DNA of 64,000 bases from Paenibacillus radicis (ex Xue et al. 2023) (GTDB taxonomy: Bacteria; Bacillota; Bacilli; Paenibacillales; NBRC-103111): positions 62,001 to 126,000 of the forward strand of contig NZ_JANQBD010000005.1 of NCBI RefSeq assembly GCF_024722015.1. Direction: 5' to 3'. The notes beneath the pieces were generated by a model that searched no databases, was not told where the DNA came from, and was given only the letters and a program-made list of their open reading frames with translations. This document shows, piece by piece, positions 6,223 through 16,200 of the stretch. How positions within the stretch are numbered: the first letter of the stretch is position 1; every line of letters begins with the position of its first letter. The position numbers and the translations under genes were made by a program.

Positions 6223-7953
6223 ATGGAAAAAGTATGTATGTCCACAAACGACTCTCAGTCACATTCTCAGGATTTGATAACTGGATCGGAGGTCCTTTTA
6301 CGCGGCTTGCTAATGGAAGGTGTTGAATGTGTGTTCGGGTATCCGGGAGGAAATGTTCTTTACATCTATGATGCAATGGTCGGTAATCCAAACTTTAAAC
6401 ACATTTTGACCCGACACGAGCAAGGAGCTATTCACGCGGCGGACGGCTATGCACGCTCGACAGGAAAAGTAGGCGTGTGCATCGCCACCTCGGGTCCGGG
6501 GGCGACCAACTTGGTGACTGGAATTGCAACAGCCTATATAGATTCGGTACCTCTAGTAGTCATTACTGGCAATGTCCCAACAACGGTTATGGGTACGGAT
6601 GCATTTCAGGAAGCGGATATCGTTAGTATTACAATGCCAATTACGAAGCATAGCTACCTGGTACGTGACGTAAATGACCTGCCGCGCATCATTCAGGAAG
6701 CCTTTCATATTGCAAACACTGGAAGGAAAGGTCCTGTATTGATCGACATCCCAAAAGATGTATCCAATCAGGCAATGCTTTTTCACCCACCCGGGCCTAT
6801 AAATTTACGTGGTTACAATGAGATTGTAAGTCCTGTTCAAACGGAGATAGATAAATTAATTCAAGCTATTGCAGAATCCGAAAGGCCGATCATTATTGCT
6901 GGGGGAGGGGTGGTGTATTCCAATGCATCAAATGAGCTGCTGGAGTTCGTGAATAGAACGAAAATTCCTGTGACAACCACCTTGCTTGGCTTGGGCGGTT
7001 TCCCAAGTGCTCACGACCTATGGTTGGGAATGCCGGGTCATCATGGTACCTATACGGCGAATAACGCATTACAAAATGCCGATTTGGTTATTTCTATTGG
7101 TTCAAGGTTTGACGACAGGGTCACGATGAAGGTGGATGGTTTTGCTCCTTATGCCAAACAGATTGCCCATATCGATATTGATCCCGCTGAAATTGGCAAA
7201 AACATCAAAACGGATATCGCTTGTGTCGGCGATATTAAGGCTGTATTAAAATATGCCAATACTAAAGCTGTCCCCTCCAAATCGAGCAGTTGGATCCATG
7301 AGGTTCACGAAAATAAAGCAAAGTATCCGCTGCGTTACAAAGATTCCGATACGGAGCTCAAACCACAGTTTGTTCTGGAAATGATTAATGAAACAACTGA
7401 GGGGGATGCGATTATTACCACTGACGTAGGCCAGCACCAAATGTGGGTCGCCCAATTTTATAAATTTAAACATCCACGCTCCCTCATAACATCAGGAGGT
7501 CTTGGAACGATGGGATTCGGATTCCCGTCGGCTATAGGTGCTCAGACAGGAAATCCAAACCGGCTTGTCATTTCTGTGAATGGGGACGGAGGCATGCAGA
7601 TGTGCGCACAAGAGATGGCTATTTGTGCCATTAATCGTATTCCTGTCAAAATTGTCGTAATCAACAATCAAGTGTTGGGTATGGTTAAGCAACAGCAGGA
7701 AATTATTCACGAAAAGCGATACAGCCACATCGATCTTGCCGGTAGTCCTGATTTCGTAAAACTGGCTGAAGCTTACGGAATTAAGGGATTGAGAGCAAGC
7801 ACTAAAGAAGAAGCTTCCCGTATATGGCAAGAGGCTTTGGAGACAACGGGGCCTGTACTTGTTGAGTTTATAGTGCCTGCAGAAGAAAATGTATATCCCA
7901 TGGTTCTCAGTGGAACGACGTTAGACCAAATGATAATGGGGGAATTCGAATGA
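6223..7953 (+). CDS. ilvB: Acetolactate synthase, large catalytic subunit
   Basis: A protein of 576 residues, normal for the family. It condenses two pyruvates (or pyruvate and 2-oxobutyrate) in the first common step of valine, leucine and isoleucine synthesis. The N-terminal ThDP domain has VFGYPGGNVLYIYDA and the catalytic glutamate in RHEQGAIHAADGYAR. A central FAD domain follows, with GSRFDDRVT. The C-terminal ThDP/Mg motif is NGDGGMQMCAQE through NNQVLGMVKQQQ. The ATG at 6223 has GGAGG at 6211-6215; a second in-frame ATG at 6238 has no ribosome binding site of its own. The stop overlaps ilvN in ATGA. Expression should be governed by the three upstream T-boxes. Confidence 0.97.
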   Translation: MEKVCMSTNDSQSHSQDLITGSEVLLRGLLMEGVECVFGYPGGNVLYIYDAMVGNPNFKHILTRHEQGAIHAADGYARSTGKVGVCIATSGPGATNLVTGIATAYIDSVPLVVITGNVPTTVMGTDAFQEADIVSITMPITKHSYLVRDVNDLPRIIQEAFHIANTGRKGPVLIDIPKDVSNQAMLFHPPGPINLRGYNEIVSPVQTEIDKLIQAIAESERPIIIAGGGVVYSNASNELLEFVNRTKIPVTTTLLGLGGFPSAHDLWLGMPGHHGTYTANNALQNADLVISIGSRFDDRVTMKVDGFAPYAKQIAHIDIDPAEIGKNIKTDIACVGDIKAVLKYANTKAVPSKSSSWIHEVHENKAKYPLRYKDSDTELKPQFVLEMINETTEGDAIITTDVGQHQMWVAQFYKFKHPRSLITSGGLGTMGFGFPSAIGAQTGNPNRLVISVNGDGGMQMCAQEMAICAINRIPVKIVVINNQVLGMVKQQQEIIHEKRYSHIDLAGSPDFVKLAEAYGIKGLRASTKEEASRIWQEALETTGPVLVEFIVPAEENVYPMVLSGTTLDQMIMGEFE

Positions 7954-8438
7954 TGATTAAGAAGCATACAATGGCTATCCTGGTTAATGATCAACCTGGG
8001 GTGCTGCAAAGAGTGTCCGGATTATTCGGTCGTCGTGGCTTCAATATCGATAGCATCACGGTTGGGGGTAGTGAAGAGGCTGGATTATCACGGATGATTA
8101 TTGTTACTACGGGTGATGAACGAACTATTGAGCAGATAGAAAAGCAGCTTAACAAGCTCATCGATGTGAATCAAGTACTTCACTTAAGTTCCAGGCCGAT
8201 GGTGTCAAGAGAACTGGCCTTGATCAAAGTGAAGGCGGAGCCATCCGAACGTCCGGAAATTCTAGGAGTGGTTGACACCTTCCGAGCTTCTGTGGTTGAT
8301 ATTGGACCCAATAGCCTGATCATTCAGATGGTTGGAGAGTTTGGTAAAATACAAGCGATGATCGAGCTTTTGCACCCATACGAAATATTGGAGTTGAGCC
8401 GGACGGGTACAACTGCCATGATGCGGGACAGAAAATGA
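7950..8438 (+). CDS. ilvN: Acetolactate synthase, small regulatory subunit
   Basis: A protein of 162 residues starting with an ACT domain (HTMAILVNDQPGVLQRVSGLFGRRGFNIDSITVGG), the valine-binding feedback module that activates and regulates IlvB. The second half (RELALIKVKAEPSERPEIL to EILELSRTGTTAMMR) matches the C-terminal ACT-like domain of IlvN/IlvH. It starts at the ATG overlapping the ilvB stop, so the pair is translationally coupled. Length is normal. No ilvC, leu or other ilv gene follows: the operon ends at the terminator at 8560-8599. Confidence 0.96.
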   Translation: MMIKKHTMAILVNDQPGVLQRVSGLFGRRGFNIDSITVGGSEEAGLSRMIIVTTGDERTIEQIEKQLNKLIDVNQVLHLSSRPMVSRELALIKVKAEPSERPEILGVVDTFRASVVDIGPNSLIIQMVGEFGKIQAMIELLHPYEILELSRTGTTAMMRDRK

Positions 8439-8559
8439 GTTCACGAGCTAGCGCTGGAACTGCTTGATCATGCGGATGTATCTTCGGATTTGAACTTCTC
8501 CCGCCTGTCCACAAACCCGTACTCCATGTTTGAATGATATTAGTGCTTGGATAGACGAT

Positions 8560-8599
8560 GTCTGACTTTTCCATTTATGGAGGAGTCGGGCTTTTTTTT
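8560..8599 (+). terminator. Intrinsic terminator after ilvBN
   Basis: GTCTGACT pairs with AGTCGGGC (two G-U pairs) around an inner TTTCC..GGAGG region and is followed by eight T residues. The 120 bases between ilvN and this hairpin hold no recognisable gene. Confidence 0.8.
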
Positions 8600-8697
8600 G
8601 TATGCAAATTATTTTCGGCTGTCGACATGTCAGAAATATATAGGGACGTTTACATTATCTTAATCATGCAGCATCTTTGTTTTTACAATTGGTCGTT

Positions 8698-8712
8698 ATA
8701 CTAAACTAGTAT
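8698..8712 (+). promoter_or_regulatory. 15-base dyad ATACTA-AAC-TAGTAT, candidate operator
   Basis: A perfect inverted repeat with 6-base arms and a 3-base centre, 30 bases upstream of the metal-operon start at 8742. It overlaps a possible -10 (TATACT). It does not match the Zur, CueR, CopY or CsoR sequences I can recall. The rest of 8600-8741 shows nothing else clear. Confidence 0.35.
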
Positions 8713-8741
8713 TATTGGAAGAGTAAACGGGAGGGACATCT

Positions 8742-9962
8742 ATGTACAGACTAAAAGCAGGACCAAGTAAGGCTTCATCATTATTGGGTAGATTGAATGT
8801 CATTTTTTACTTTTTGTTAATTTGCTGCGTAATAATGCTCTTTTCAAGCACCCGGACGGTGCAGGCCCACGCATACAGCGCGAGCTACACGACTTTAAAT
8901 TTTGCAAAATCTCAAACGGAAATGACTTATGTAATCGATGAACTGTCGGTTATCGAGTTAACTGACGGCGATGCTAATAGAAACGGAATGCTGGAAGCTG
9001 AAGAATTTAACGCGGTAAAGAACCAGATTGAATCGGTAATTAAAGAGAACGTTACTTTAAAAATAAATGGTGAGCCGCAGACATGGTTGAGAGTGAATGA
9101 TATAACGCTTAATCGTCAAGGGGAAGGAACACAAGTTACACTAAGTGTCGTCTATCCAGCTGTATCGGCTTCACAGGGGATATCTCTTACTGATCAATTA
9201 TATGCAAACGACATAAAAACCAATTACGTAAATCTGCTAACTATTAATTATGGAGCGCAGAAAAGTACTTCGGCCTTATCCGGTAAAAACCGAGCCTGGT
9301 CCATGATGATGTCAGAAAGCGCGTATGCCGGGTTATCTCAAGATAACCTGAAGACACAGGTAAATACTAATGCTGACACTGATCAGCAGGATGCGGCAGC
9401 GAATACAACCAATATGACCGCAGGCTGGCTATCGTTTTTTGAGCTTGGCATCAATCACATTCTGACAGGCTATGACCATTTATTATTTTTGTTAGCGCTG
9501 CTTATCGCCAGACAAAGCTTCAAGAAATTTGCAGGAATTATAACCGCCTTTACTGTAGCTCATAGTTTGACGTTGACATTATCCGTTATAGGCTGGCTTA
9601 ATGTGTCTCCCCAGTTTGTGGAGCCTGCGATTGCGTTCAGCATATGCTACGTCGCTATCGAAAACATTTTCCGCAAAAACATTAATAATCGTTGGGTGCT
9701 GACATTCCTGTTCGGTTTGATTCATGGGATGGGCTTTGCCGACATACTCAAGGAGATGGATATCCCTACCAGCCAGCTGGCAGTCGATTTATTCAGCTTC
9801 AACATCGGGATCGAAGCCGTGCAGCTTTTGATAGTCGTAGTATGCTTACCTATACTTGCCCGTATCCAACATTGGAGGCATTCCCGGGGAGTTGTTATCG
9901 CATTATCCTCAGTTGCCTTTATTTTAGGCGGAATTTGGTTGGCTGAAAGAATAATAAAATAG
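8742..9962 (+). CDS. HupE/UreJ-like membrane protein with extracellular EF-hand-like loop
   Basis: A protein of 406 residues. An N-terminal membrane segment (about 17-42) precedes an exported region starting HAYSASYTTLNF. That region carries a calcium-binding EF-hand-like loop, DGDANRNGMLEAEEFN (about residues 74-89). The C-terminal half (about 225-405) has five or six membrane helices with the HupE/UreJ_2 motifs HILTGYDHLLFLLALL, FTVAHSLTLTLS and FLFGLIHGMGFA. Their conserved histidines and Asp are thought to bind metal in nickel/cobalt-type carriers. The ATG follows GGGAGGG. It is first of a four-gene operon with a permease, a TIGR03943-like protein and a cupredoxin-like protein, so a metal-handling role is likely; the metal is unknown. 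Confidence 0.8.
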   Translation: MYRLKAGPSKASSLLGRLNVIFYFLLICCVIMLFSSTRTVQAHAYSASYTTLNFAKSQTEMTYVIDELSVIELTDGDANRNGMLEAEEFNAVKNQIESVIKENVTLKINGEPQTWLRVNDITLNRQGEGTQVTLSVVYPAVSASQGISLTDQLYANDIKTNYVNLLTINYGAQKSTSALSGKNRAWSMMMSESAYAGLSQDNLKTQVNTNADTDQQDAAANTTNMTAGWLSFFELGINHILTGYDHLLFLLALLIARQSFKKFAGIITAFTVAHSLTLTLSVIGWLNVSPQFVEPAIAFSICYVAIENIFRKNINNRWVLTFLFGLIHGMGFADILKEMDIPTSQLAVDLFSFNIGIEAVQLLIVVVCLPILARIQHWRHSRGVVIALSSVAFILGGIWLAERIIK

Positions 9963-9977
9963 AAGAAGGCGAACACC

Positions 9978-11039
9978 TTGCGAAGTACAACAGCAAAGAA
10001 TATACCTGTAAGATCGAACAGCAATCTGTTGGTAGTTATATGTTTAATTATTGTGTTGATGTTGTACCTGTTTTCAGCCAAAGATTTAGGGTTTGTGCTA
10101 GGTAATCCCAAGCTGCAAGTGTTTAAAATGATGCTGATCAGTATTATTATCGAGGCCATGCCTTTTATTTTAATCGGAGTGTTTGTATCGGCTCTGCTTC
10201 AGGTCTTTGTATCGGAACTAACCATCAGGAGATTGATTCCCAGAAATCCGTTTCTAGGGATTGTAACTGCAGGTATGCTGGGGATTATTTTTCCTATTTG
10301 TGAATGCGGCATGGTTCCTGCGATTCGTAATCTAATTAAAAAAGGGATGCCGCTATACGTTGCGTCCACCTTTATATTGGTGGGGCCGATTTTAAACCCC
10401 ATCGTTTTTTTGTCGACCTTAACAGCCTTTCGCAATCAACCGGTAGTTGCTTACAGCCGTATGGGGGTAGCGATTGTTGTAGCATTAGTCGTTGGCCTTA
10501 TTATTTATCGGTTTGTAAATCCGAATCAATTGAAGGAAACGCTGCATAAGAATCCTGGACAAGACGGGGGAAGTAACAGCAGCGAGCATTCCGCGCATCC
10601 ACATTCCCATGAGCTACACAGCCACTCTTCAGGCAATAAGCTTTTAGAGGTTATGAGCCATTCCATAAGCGAATTTTTTCAGATGGGCAAATATTTAGTA
10701 TTCGGTTCCATATTGGTTGGGCTGCTGCAGATATTCATTTCACAAAATGGACTGGCATCAATGGGAAATAACGTGGCAAGCTCCAATTTAATAATGATGG
10801 GACTCGGGTTTATTTTATCGCTTTGTTCAACAGCGGACGCTTTCGTTGCTCAATCATTCCAGACGACATTTTCCAACAGCTCTCTGGTCGGATTTATGGT
10901 GTTCGGCCCCATGCTTAATTTGAAAAGCCTTCTTATGATGCTGGCGGTTTTTAGAACAAAATTCGTGGTCATACTCTTCGCTCTTGTATTTGTATTGGTT
11001 TTTGCAAGCACAATAGCGCTTCATTGGATGTTGAATTAA
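9978..11039 (+). CDS. DUF318/UPF0718-type permease with His-rich loop
   Basis: A protein of 353 residues with about eight to ten membrane helices in two related halves (ISIIIEAMPFILIGVFVSALLQ; LVFGSILVGLLQIFIS) and the family motifs FPICECGMVPAIR and STADAFVAQSF. The loop at about residues 195-220 is rich in histidine (HSAHPHSHELHSHSS) and could bind metal. This is the B. subtilis YcgR-like permease family, usually next to a TIGR03943 partner, as here. The TTG at 9978 is the best start: AAGG lies 8 bases upstream and the next ATG is well inside the first helix. The gap to the previous gene is 15 bases. The transported substrate is unproven; a divalent metal is my inference. Confidence 0.82.
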   Translation: MRSTTAKNIPVRSNSNLLVVICLIIVLMLYLFSAKDLGFVLGNPKLQVFKMMLISIIIEAMPFILIGVFVSALLQVFVSELTIRRLIPRNPFLGIVTAGMLGIIFPICECGMVPAIRNLIKKGMPLYVASTFILVGPILNPIVFLSTLTAFRNQPVVAYSRMGVAIVVALVVGLIIYRFVNPNQLKETLHKNPGQDGGSNSSEHSAHPHSHELHSHSSGNKLLEVMSHSISEFFQMGKYLVFGSILVGLLQIFISQNGLASMGNNVASSNLIMMGLGFILSLCSTADAFVAQSFQTTFSNSSLVGFMVFGPMLNLKSLLMMLAVFRTKFVVILFALVFVLVFASTIALHWMLN

Positions 11040-11072
11040 AGGCTTATAAGCCATGCAAGGGAAGGTGAATTT

Positions 11073-12023
11073 GTGAACGTAAAAATCAGCTCTGTCAATG
11101 TTCATTATTTTTTAAGAGCGGCGATTTTGACAGGTTTTGCAGTTTATATCGCCTATGTATTAATTTCGGGTGAAATTCTTCAGTTTATCGTTCCGCAGCT
11201 TGTCATTTACGTGAAATTAGCCGATGCGGCACTTTTTATTACTGCTGGTTTTCAATTTTATATTGCCTTCCTTTCTCTGAAACAGCAAGCTATCCCCTGT
11301 TCATGCGGTCACGATCATCAGGAGTCAAATGATTCTCAGGAGCTTGCTTTCGGGCATCATCATGCTCATGGAATGGATGGATCCTTATGGAAAAATATTG
11401 TTATCTACGGGTTATTTATCATCCCGCTTGTGCTTGGGTCATGCTTGCCCAATAAAGCGACTGCCAGCTCCTTGGTCGATAAAAAGGGAATGAATTTAGG
11501 CGGTTATGCCGTTCGGTCCATCCAAACATCAGGAGAACTCGTTGAGCTGGGCGGTAATGAAGATCCTGCATTAAAGCAGTTATTTAAAGCTAATGTATAT
11601 GATCGGGATTATGCCAGATTAGGCATGATGCTGTACAAGCAGCAATCGATTGAAATGAAGGATGAGTGGTTTATTGAAAAGCTCCATGCATTAAATTCCT
11701 TTGCTGACAATTTTCGGAATAAAGAGATTCTAATAAAAGGTTTTGTATATCGGGAAGCTGGATTACCTGGCAATCAATTTATTGTAGGCAGAATGGGCAT
11801 GACTCATTGTATAGCCGATATATCCCCATATGGAATTATAGCGGAGGCGTCCGACTCGAATGCTCTAGCTAATGATTCATGGGTCACTATTACCGGAAAA
11901 ATAGGAAAAACCGTATACAATGGACAGCCTGTAATAAAACTTATAGTCGAGAAAGTCCAACCCGCAGCTGAGCCGAGCGTTCCTTACGTTTACCCCGACT
12001 GGAATTTTGCTTCAAAACTATAA
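11073..12023 (+). CDS. TIGR03943-family permease partner (YcgQ-like)
   Basis: A protein of 316 residues. Two or three N-terminal membrane helices are separated by a cysteine/histidine-rich loop (CSCGHDHQES, FGHHHAHGMDG; about residues 75-105). Another helix with GSCLPNKATASS and an exported C-terminal domain (about 150-316) follow, with the conserved NFRNKEILIKGFVYRE and GRMGMTHCIADISP. The conserved cysteine and histidine suggest metal contact. Start is GTG at 11073 after GGGAAGGTGA. The pairing with the preceding permease is the standard arrangement for this family. It ends after the next gene's upstream frame opens, but that gene's probable true start (12055) is 31 bases downstream. Confidence 0.8.
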   Translation: MNVKISSVNVHYFLRAAILTGFAVYIAYVLISGEILQFIVPQLVIYVKLADAALFITAGFQFYIAFLSLKQQAIPCSCGHDHQESNDSQELAFGHHHAHGMDGSLWKNIVIYGLFIIPLVLGSCLPNKATASSLVDKKGMNLGGYAVRSIQTSGELVELGGNEDPALKQLFKANVYDRDYARLGMMLYKQQSIEMKDEWFIEKLHALNSFADNFRNKEILIKGFVYREAGLPGNQFIVGRMGMTHCIADISPYGIIAEASDSNALANDSWVTITGKIGKTVYNGQPVIKLIVEKVQPAAEPSVPYVYPDWNFASKL

Positions 12024-12054
12024 CGTTCGCGTAACGAATAAAGAGGTGTTTGCC

Positions 12055-12927
12055 ATGCTGCTTAGCATCGGAAGCTTATTCATCGTTCTTCTTATCACCG
12101 GATATTTTATTGCTCGTATACATCGTTACAAGGGATTGATTGCAGGCTCAGCCGGAAAGCTGAGTTCAATGGCGATGGTTGCCGTCTCCAGTGCTTTTCT
12201 CGGCATACTGACCGTTCAAACTCTAGAATATCAGATCACCCTAAGTATTGTTATTAGTGGTTTGTTTGCCCTTACGATTGGATTTCTTGCAGGTAAACCG
12301 TTTCATATGCTTGATGTGATCAACGGGATATTGTCAGGATTTTTGGGTACACTCATCGGCATTGTTCTTGGCAGTATGATATTCATATCAGGCAACGTCA
12401 TTATTATTACTGATCTGGGATATATCGTTTGTATTTACTTGCTGTTAAGAGTATTTGATTACCAAATAAATAAGGGGCAGCTTAAGAATGCTCCTCTTAC
12501 GCCTGCTGCCAAAGGATATCCCTTTATTCAAACCATTCTTCTTGCTTCAGTAGTTTTCGTGATGGTTGGGGGCGTCATATTGAATAAAAGCAAAATCGCA
12601 ATGGGGCAAATAGGCCAAATACAAAGCCAAGTTACCTCAATGGATGAGGAAAACGATCTTCAAGTAGCGACAATCGATGTGACAGCTTCTGGTTTTAATC
12701 CTAAAAATATTGATTTTAAAGCAAATACAATGATCAAGGTCATTTTTAATGTAAGCTCAAACGCAGGTAACGGCTTTAAGCTGGTTTCTAAGGATTTAAA
12801 AATTGATGCGCCATTAAAGGAAGGAAAAAATTCATTTCTTCTGGATAATCCTCAGCCTGGAAAATATGAATTTATGCTGGGTACAGGAGATTTCAAAGGA
12901 AGCTTTACCGTTACAAAAAAGAAGTAA
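12055..12927 (+). CDS. Membrane protein with C-terminal cupredoxin-like domain
   Basis: A protein of 290 residues. About six membrane helices (residues 1-175) are followed by a helix near 178-200 and an exported domain. The last 90 residues (ATIDVTASGFNPKNIDFKAN, KVIFNVSSNAGNG, GKYEFMLGTGDFKGSFTV) form a cupredoxin_1-like beta sandwich. The usual copper ligands (His, Cys, Met) are mostly absent: a serine/asparagine stretch and one Met near the end are all that remain, so it may not bind copper in the classic way. The ATG at 12055 with GAGGTG fits best; a TTG 16 codons upstream has no clear ribosome binding site and lies inside the previous gene. Last gene of the operon. Confidence 0.65.
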   Translation: MLLSIGSLFIVLLITGYFIARIHRYKGLIAGSAGKLSSMAMVAVSSAFLGILTVQTLEYQITLSIVISGLFALTIGFLAGKPFHMLDVINGILSGFLGTLIGIVLGSMIFISGNVIIITDLGYIVCIYLLLRVFDYQINKGQLKNAPLTPAAKGYPFIQTILLASVVFVMVGGVILNKSKIAMGQIGQIQSQVTSMDEENDLQVATIDVTASGFNPKNIDFKANTMIKVIFNVSSNAGNGFKLVSKDLKIDAPLKEGKNSFLLDNPQPGKYEFMLGTGDFKGSFTVTKKK

Positions 12928-13213
12928 TTGAAAAGTGGTTTATTAAAGAAAACTTAACTTTGTGAAAACATTCTATTTACAAAAGGCTGTTATAGTTGTC
13001 AAGCAGTCATTGCCATTACTTCATAGAAAGGGAACAGCAGCAGAATTGACATCAGGACAGGCTTAGTAGTCTAGGGGGGAAATAGTGACTTATATTCAAT
13101 AAAACGAATGAAGTATACAAACAAGTTGTTGGACGTTGTTAATTAGGGTTTGGATATAAATGGATGGAATGATTGCATCCTTTTTTTTTATGCTAACTGG
13201 AGGTGTGCGCAGA
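12928..13213 (+). promoter_or_regulatory. Leader region of the giant surface-protein gene with candidate attenuator
   Basis: No gene is seen. A perfect -35 hexamer TTGACA at 13046-13051 has no good -10 at ideal spacing (TAGTCT after 15 bases). Near the end, GGATG (13162-13166) pairs with CATCC (13176-13180), followed by nine T residues (13181-13189), 25 bases before the start codon. This has the shape of a short intrinsic terminator in the 5' leader. The roughly 100 bases before it could hold a regulatory RNA, but I recognise none. Confidence 0.4.
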
Positions 13214-16200
13214 ATGTTTGGTCTTATTAATAAAAATAAAAGATGGTATAGTCTTGCGTTGATTGTAATGATGTTGGTAACGATGATTTTACCAAATGCC
13301 GGAGTTCAAAAGGTATTTGCTGCTCCAGAGATTGTTGCGGGGTGGACCTTTTCCACAGCAGCTACGAGCCCTGTGGCAATCGCTGCGACCAGCGGAACCA
13401 ATGCTAACTTAACGAATGCATTGTTTACGGTAAGCGGGGAGCGGGGAGTTAGTTACACGGCTTCGGACGCAACAGTTTACACTAGCGGCTGGCAAACAGT
13501 CGGAGGCTATTGGCAAGCGCAGCTCAGTACTAAGGGTTACTCCCAGCTAACCCTTACCTCTAAGCATTTCGGCACTGGAACAGGTCCGAAGGATTTTAAA
13601 ATTCAATACAGTACAGATGGTACTACGTTCAATGATGTTCCTAACGGGTCGTATGTAAATACAGCTACGATTACAGCGGGTCCGGACAATCTTGCATTGC
13701 CTAGTGAAGTGAATGATAAGCCCACTGTCTATATTCGCTGGCTTAATTATACAACTAATCCTATTAGCAGCGGTACCGCGACCGGGAGTGGAGGCAACAG
13801 TAGAATCGCCGGCATCGTTATTAATGGCGTGAAAATGGGTCAAAGCCAAAGTGCTGCCCCTAATGCGAATAAAATCTCTTTTAATACGTTGACGAACGTT
13901 TCGAGCGTTAGCGGAGCTGTTTATGGCGGAGCTAATGTGAAGGTTTATCTTGCCGATAATTCCGTAGCAGGTACCGGAGCAGCGGACACAAACGGTGCTT
14001 TTAATATCACAATTAATAATCCCAATTCAGAGCGCAAAGTTTACATAACTTCTCTGGAGAGCGGAAAAACCGAAAGCAGTAAAGTATCTGTTGATTTTGG
14101 AGCGATTCCAAAAACGAATAATCCGGATGCAAGCAAAATTACTTTATTTGATGACTACACGACGCTAAAAGGTGCTCCGGGAGCCGTATATGGGCTTGCT
14201 GCTGTTAAAGTTTATTTACCGGACAATACGCTTGCAGGGACAACGAATGCACTGAGTGACGGTTCATTCAATTTGACGATCGGCAATACGGCTCACAGCA
14301 CATCCGTATTAGTATCAGCGATGGCAAGCGGCAATGACGAAAGCGATAAAGTGACTGTATCCATTCAAAAAACATTAAAGCCGGATGCAAGCAAAATCGC
14401 ATTTACAAAATCAACATCGGTGACTGGGTCCGCCGGAGCTGCTGCGAATAATGCCCAGATTAGCGTTTATTTCGATGACAATACAGTGGCCGGCACAACG
14501 GCTGCGACTGCGAACGGCTCGTTTAATCTAACCATTACGAACCCTGGAGGCAAAAATGCCGTATACGTAACCTCCAAAGAAACCGGTAAAATAGAAAGCG
14601 ATAAAACAACGGTTAACGTATCCGTTCCCGGCGCATCTTATTCCCCGGGAGACGTTGTATTAAGCCAGCTTTATGTTAATGGTGGCAATGGCGGCGCATT
14701 CTACAAAACGAAGTTTTTTGAGCTGTACAATACAACAAATCAGGATATTAATTTTAACAATGAATGGGCCCTTATTTATACCTCAGCAACTGGAACGAGC
14801 TTTGGAGCAGGTAGTAAGCTGAATGGTACGATCAAGGCTCATGGATATTTTCTTGTAGCGGGAAGTACGGGGGGAACAGGTGCAAATCTTCCCGTAACAG
14901 CGGATCTAACGACCACTATTAATCCCAGTGGTTCTACGGGAGGCATTTTTGCCCTTGCTAATTCTATTACCGGTTTAAGCAGCCAAGATGATTCCAAAGC
15001 GATTGATATTGTGGCTTTTGGTAATGGGACTACCACCAGCTTCGCAACGAAAACAGATCACTGGGGCTCTCCAATCTATAACACGGGCATCGGAGGCGGG
15101 ACCCTGCTGCGTAGAACCAATACAGGCTCCGATCCGAGGATTGCGTTTGGTTTAGGCAACGGATGGTTTACGAAAGACCCATCCAAGGATTTCGTAATAA
15201 ATGCTCCTTCCAGCCCATCCCAGCCGGATGAAGTTATTATTCATAACTCTAAATTCATGACTTCACCGGATTCAACCTTAATTACCTTTACACAAGCTAG
15301 TGGGACCGCGTCCGTCTCAGGCGCAGCGAATGCCGTTCCGGCATCTGCTACAGTAAAAGTGTATTTGTATAATGGGGAAACCGTTTCATCCGTTCAACAA
15401 GCTACGGCAGCTGCCAACGGATCGTTCTCATTGAGTTTCTCTAATCCCGGCAACAATCAGTCGATTTATGTAACTCATACGGATTCGACTGAGCCGACCC
15501 CTGTTGAAAGCAAATATTCCCGAGTCAATGTAACGGGATATCCAAACGCGGTTACACCTATTGATCAATTACGCATCAATGATGTGAACGGCTTTCCATT
15601 AAATCTGGGCTATGCTGCGACCATTGAAGGAGTTGCGACTTCGAACAATAACGCACTTGGAGCCGAGAAGACCCATTTCTATATTCAAGACGCAACCGGC
15701 GGTATCAACATTATTGACGGTAAAGCTCCAGTGACCGCTATTCAGGCTGGCAACAAATTCAAAATTGACGGGCATGTTGTATTTACTGCCGGGACAACCC
15801 GATTTGTTCCGACAACAATTACTCATGTAGGCCCGGATCAAACTCCTGCTCCTCAATTAATCAGCTTGAATTCGATGAATAGCTATGCAACAGCAGAACC
15901 ATTGGAAGGTAAGCTGGTCACGATCTCAGGAACAGTAACGAATATACCTTCATCCGGTCCGGATTATGACATTTCCATCACCGATGATGCAGGAAATTTA
16001 TCCATTGTACGTATATTAGGGACTTCCGGCATTGATGTAAGTAATGGAGCAATTGAACAAGGAGGAACCTATGCCTTTACAGGTATCGTGGGTCAATCCA
16101 AAAACAGTTCTCCTTTTAAAAGTGGATATTATGTGCTTCCAAGGTCGGCTTCCGATGTAAAAGGGGAGCTGCAGTTCACACATACTCCGCTAGTCAAAGC

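Noticed and set aside
8600..8741. Zur box upstream of the metal-type operon
   Set aside because: No match to the TCGTAAT-N-ATTACGA pattern was found; only an unrelated dyad is present.
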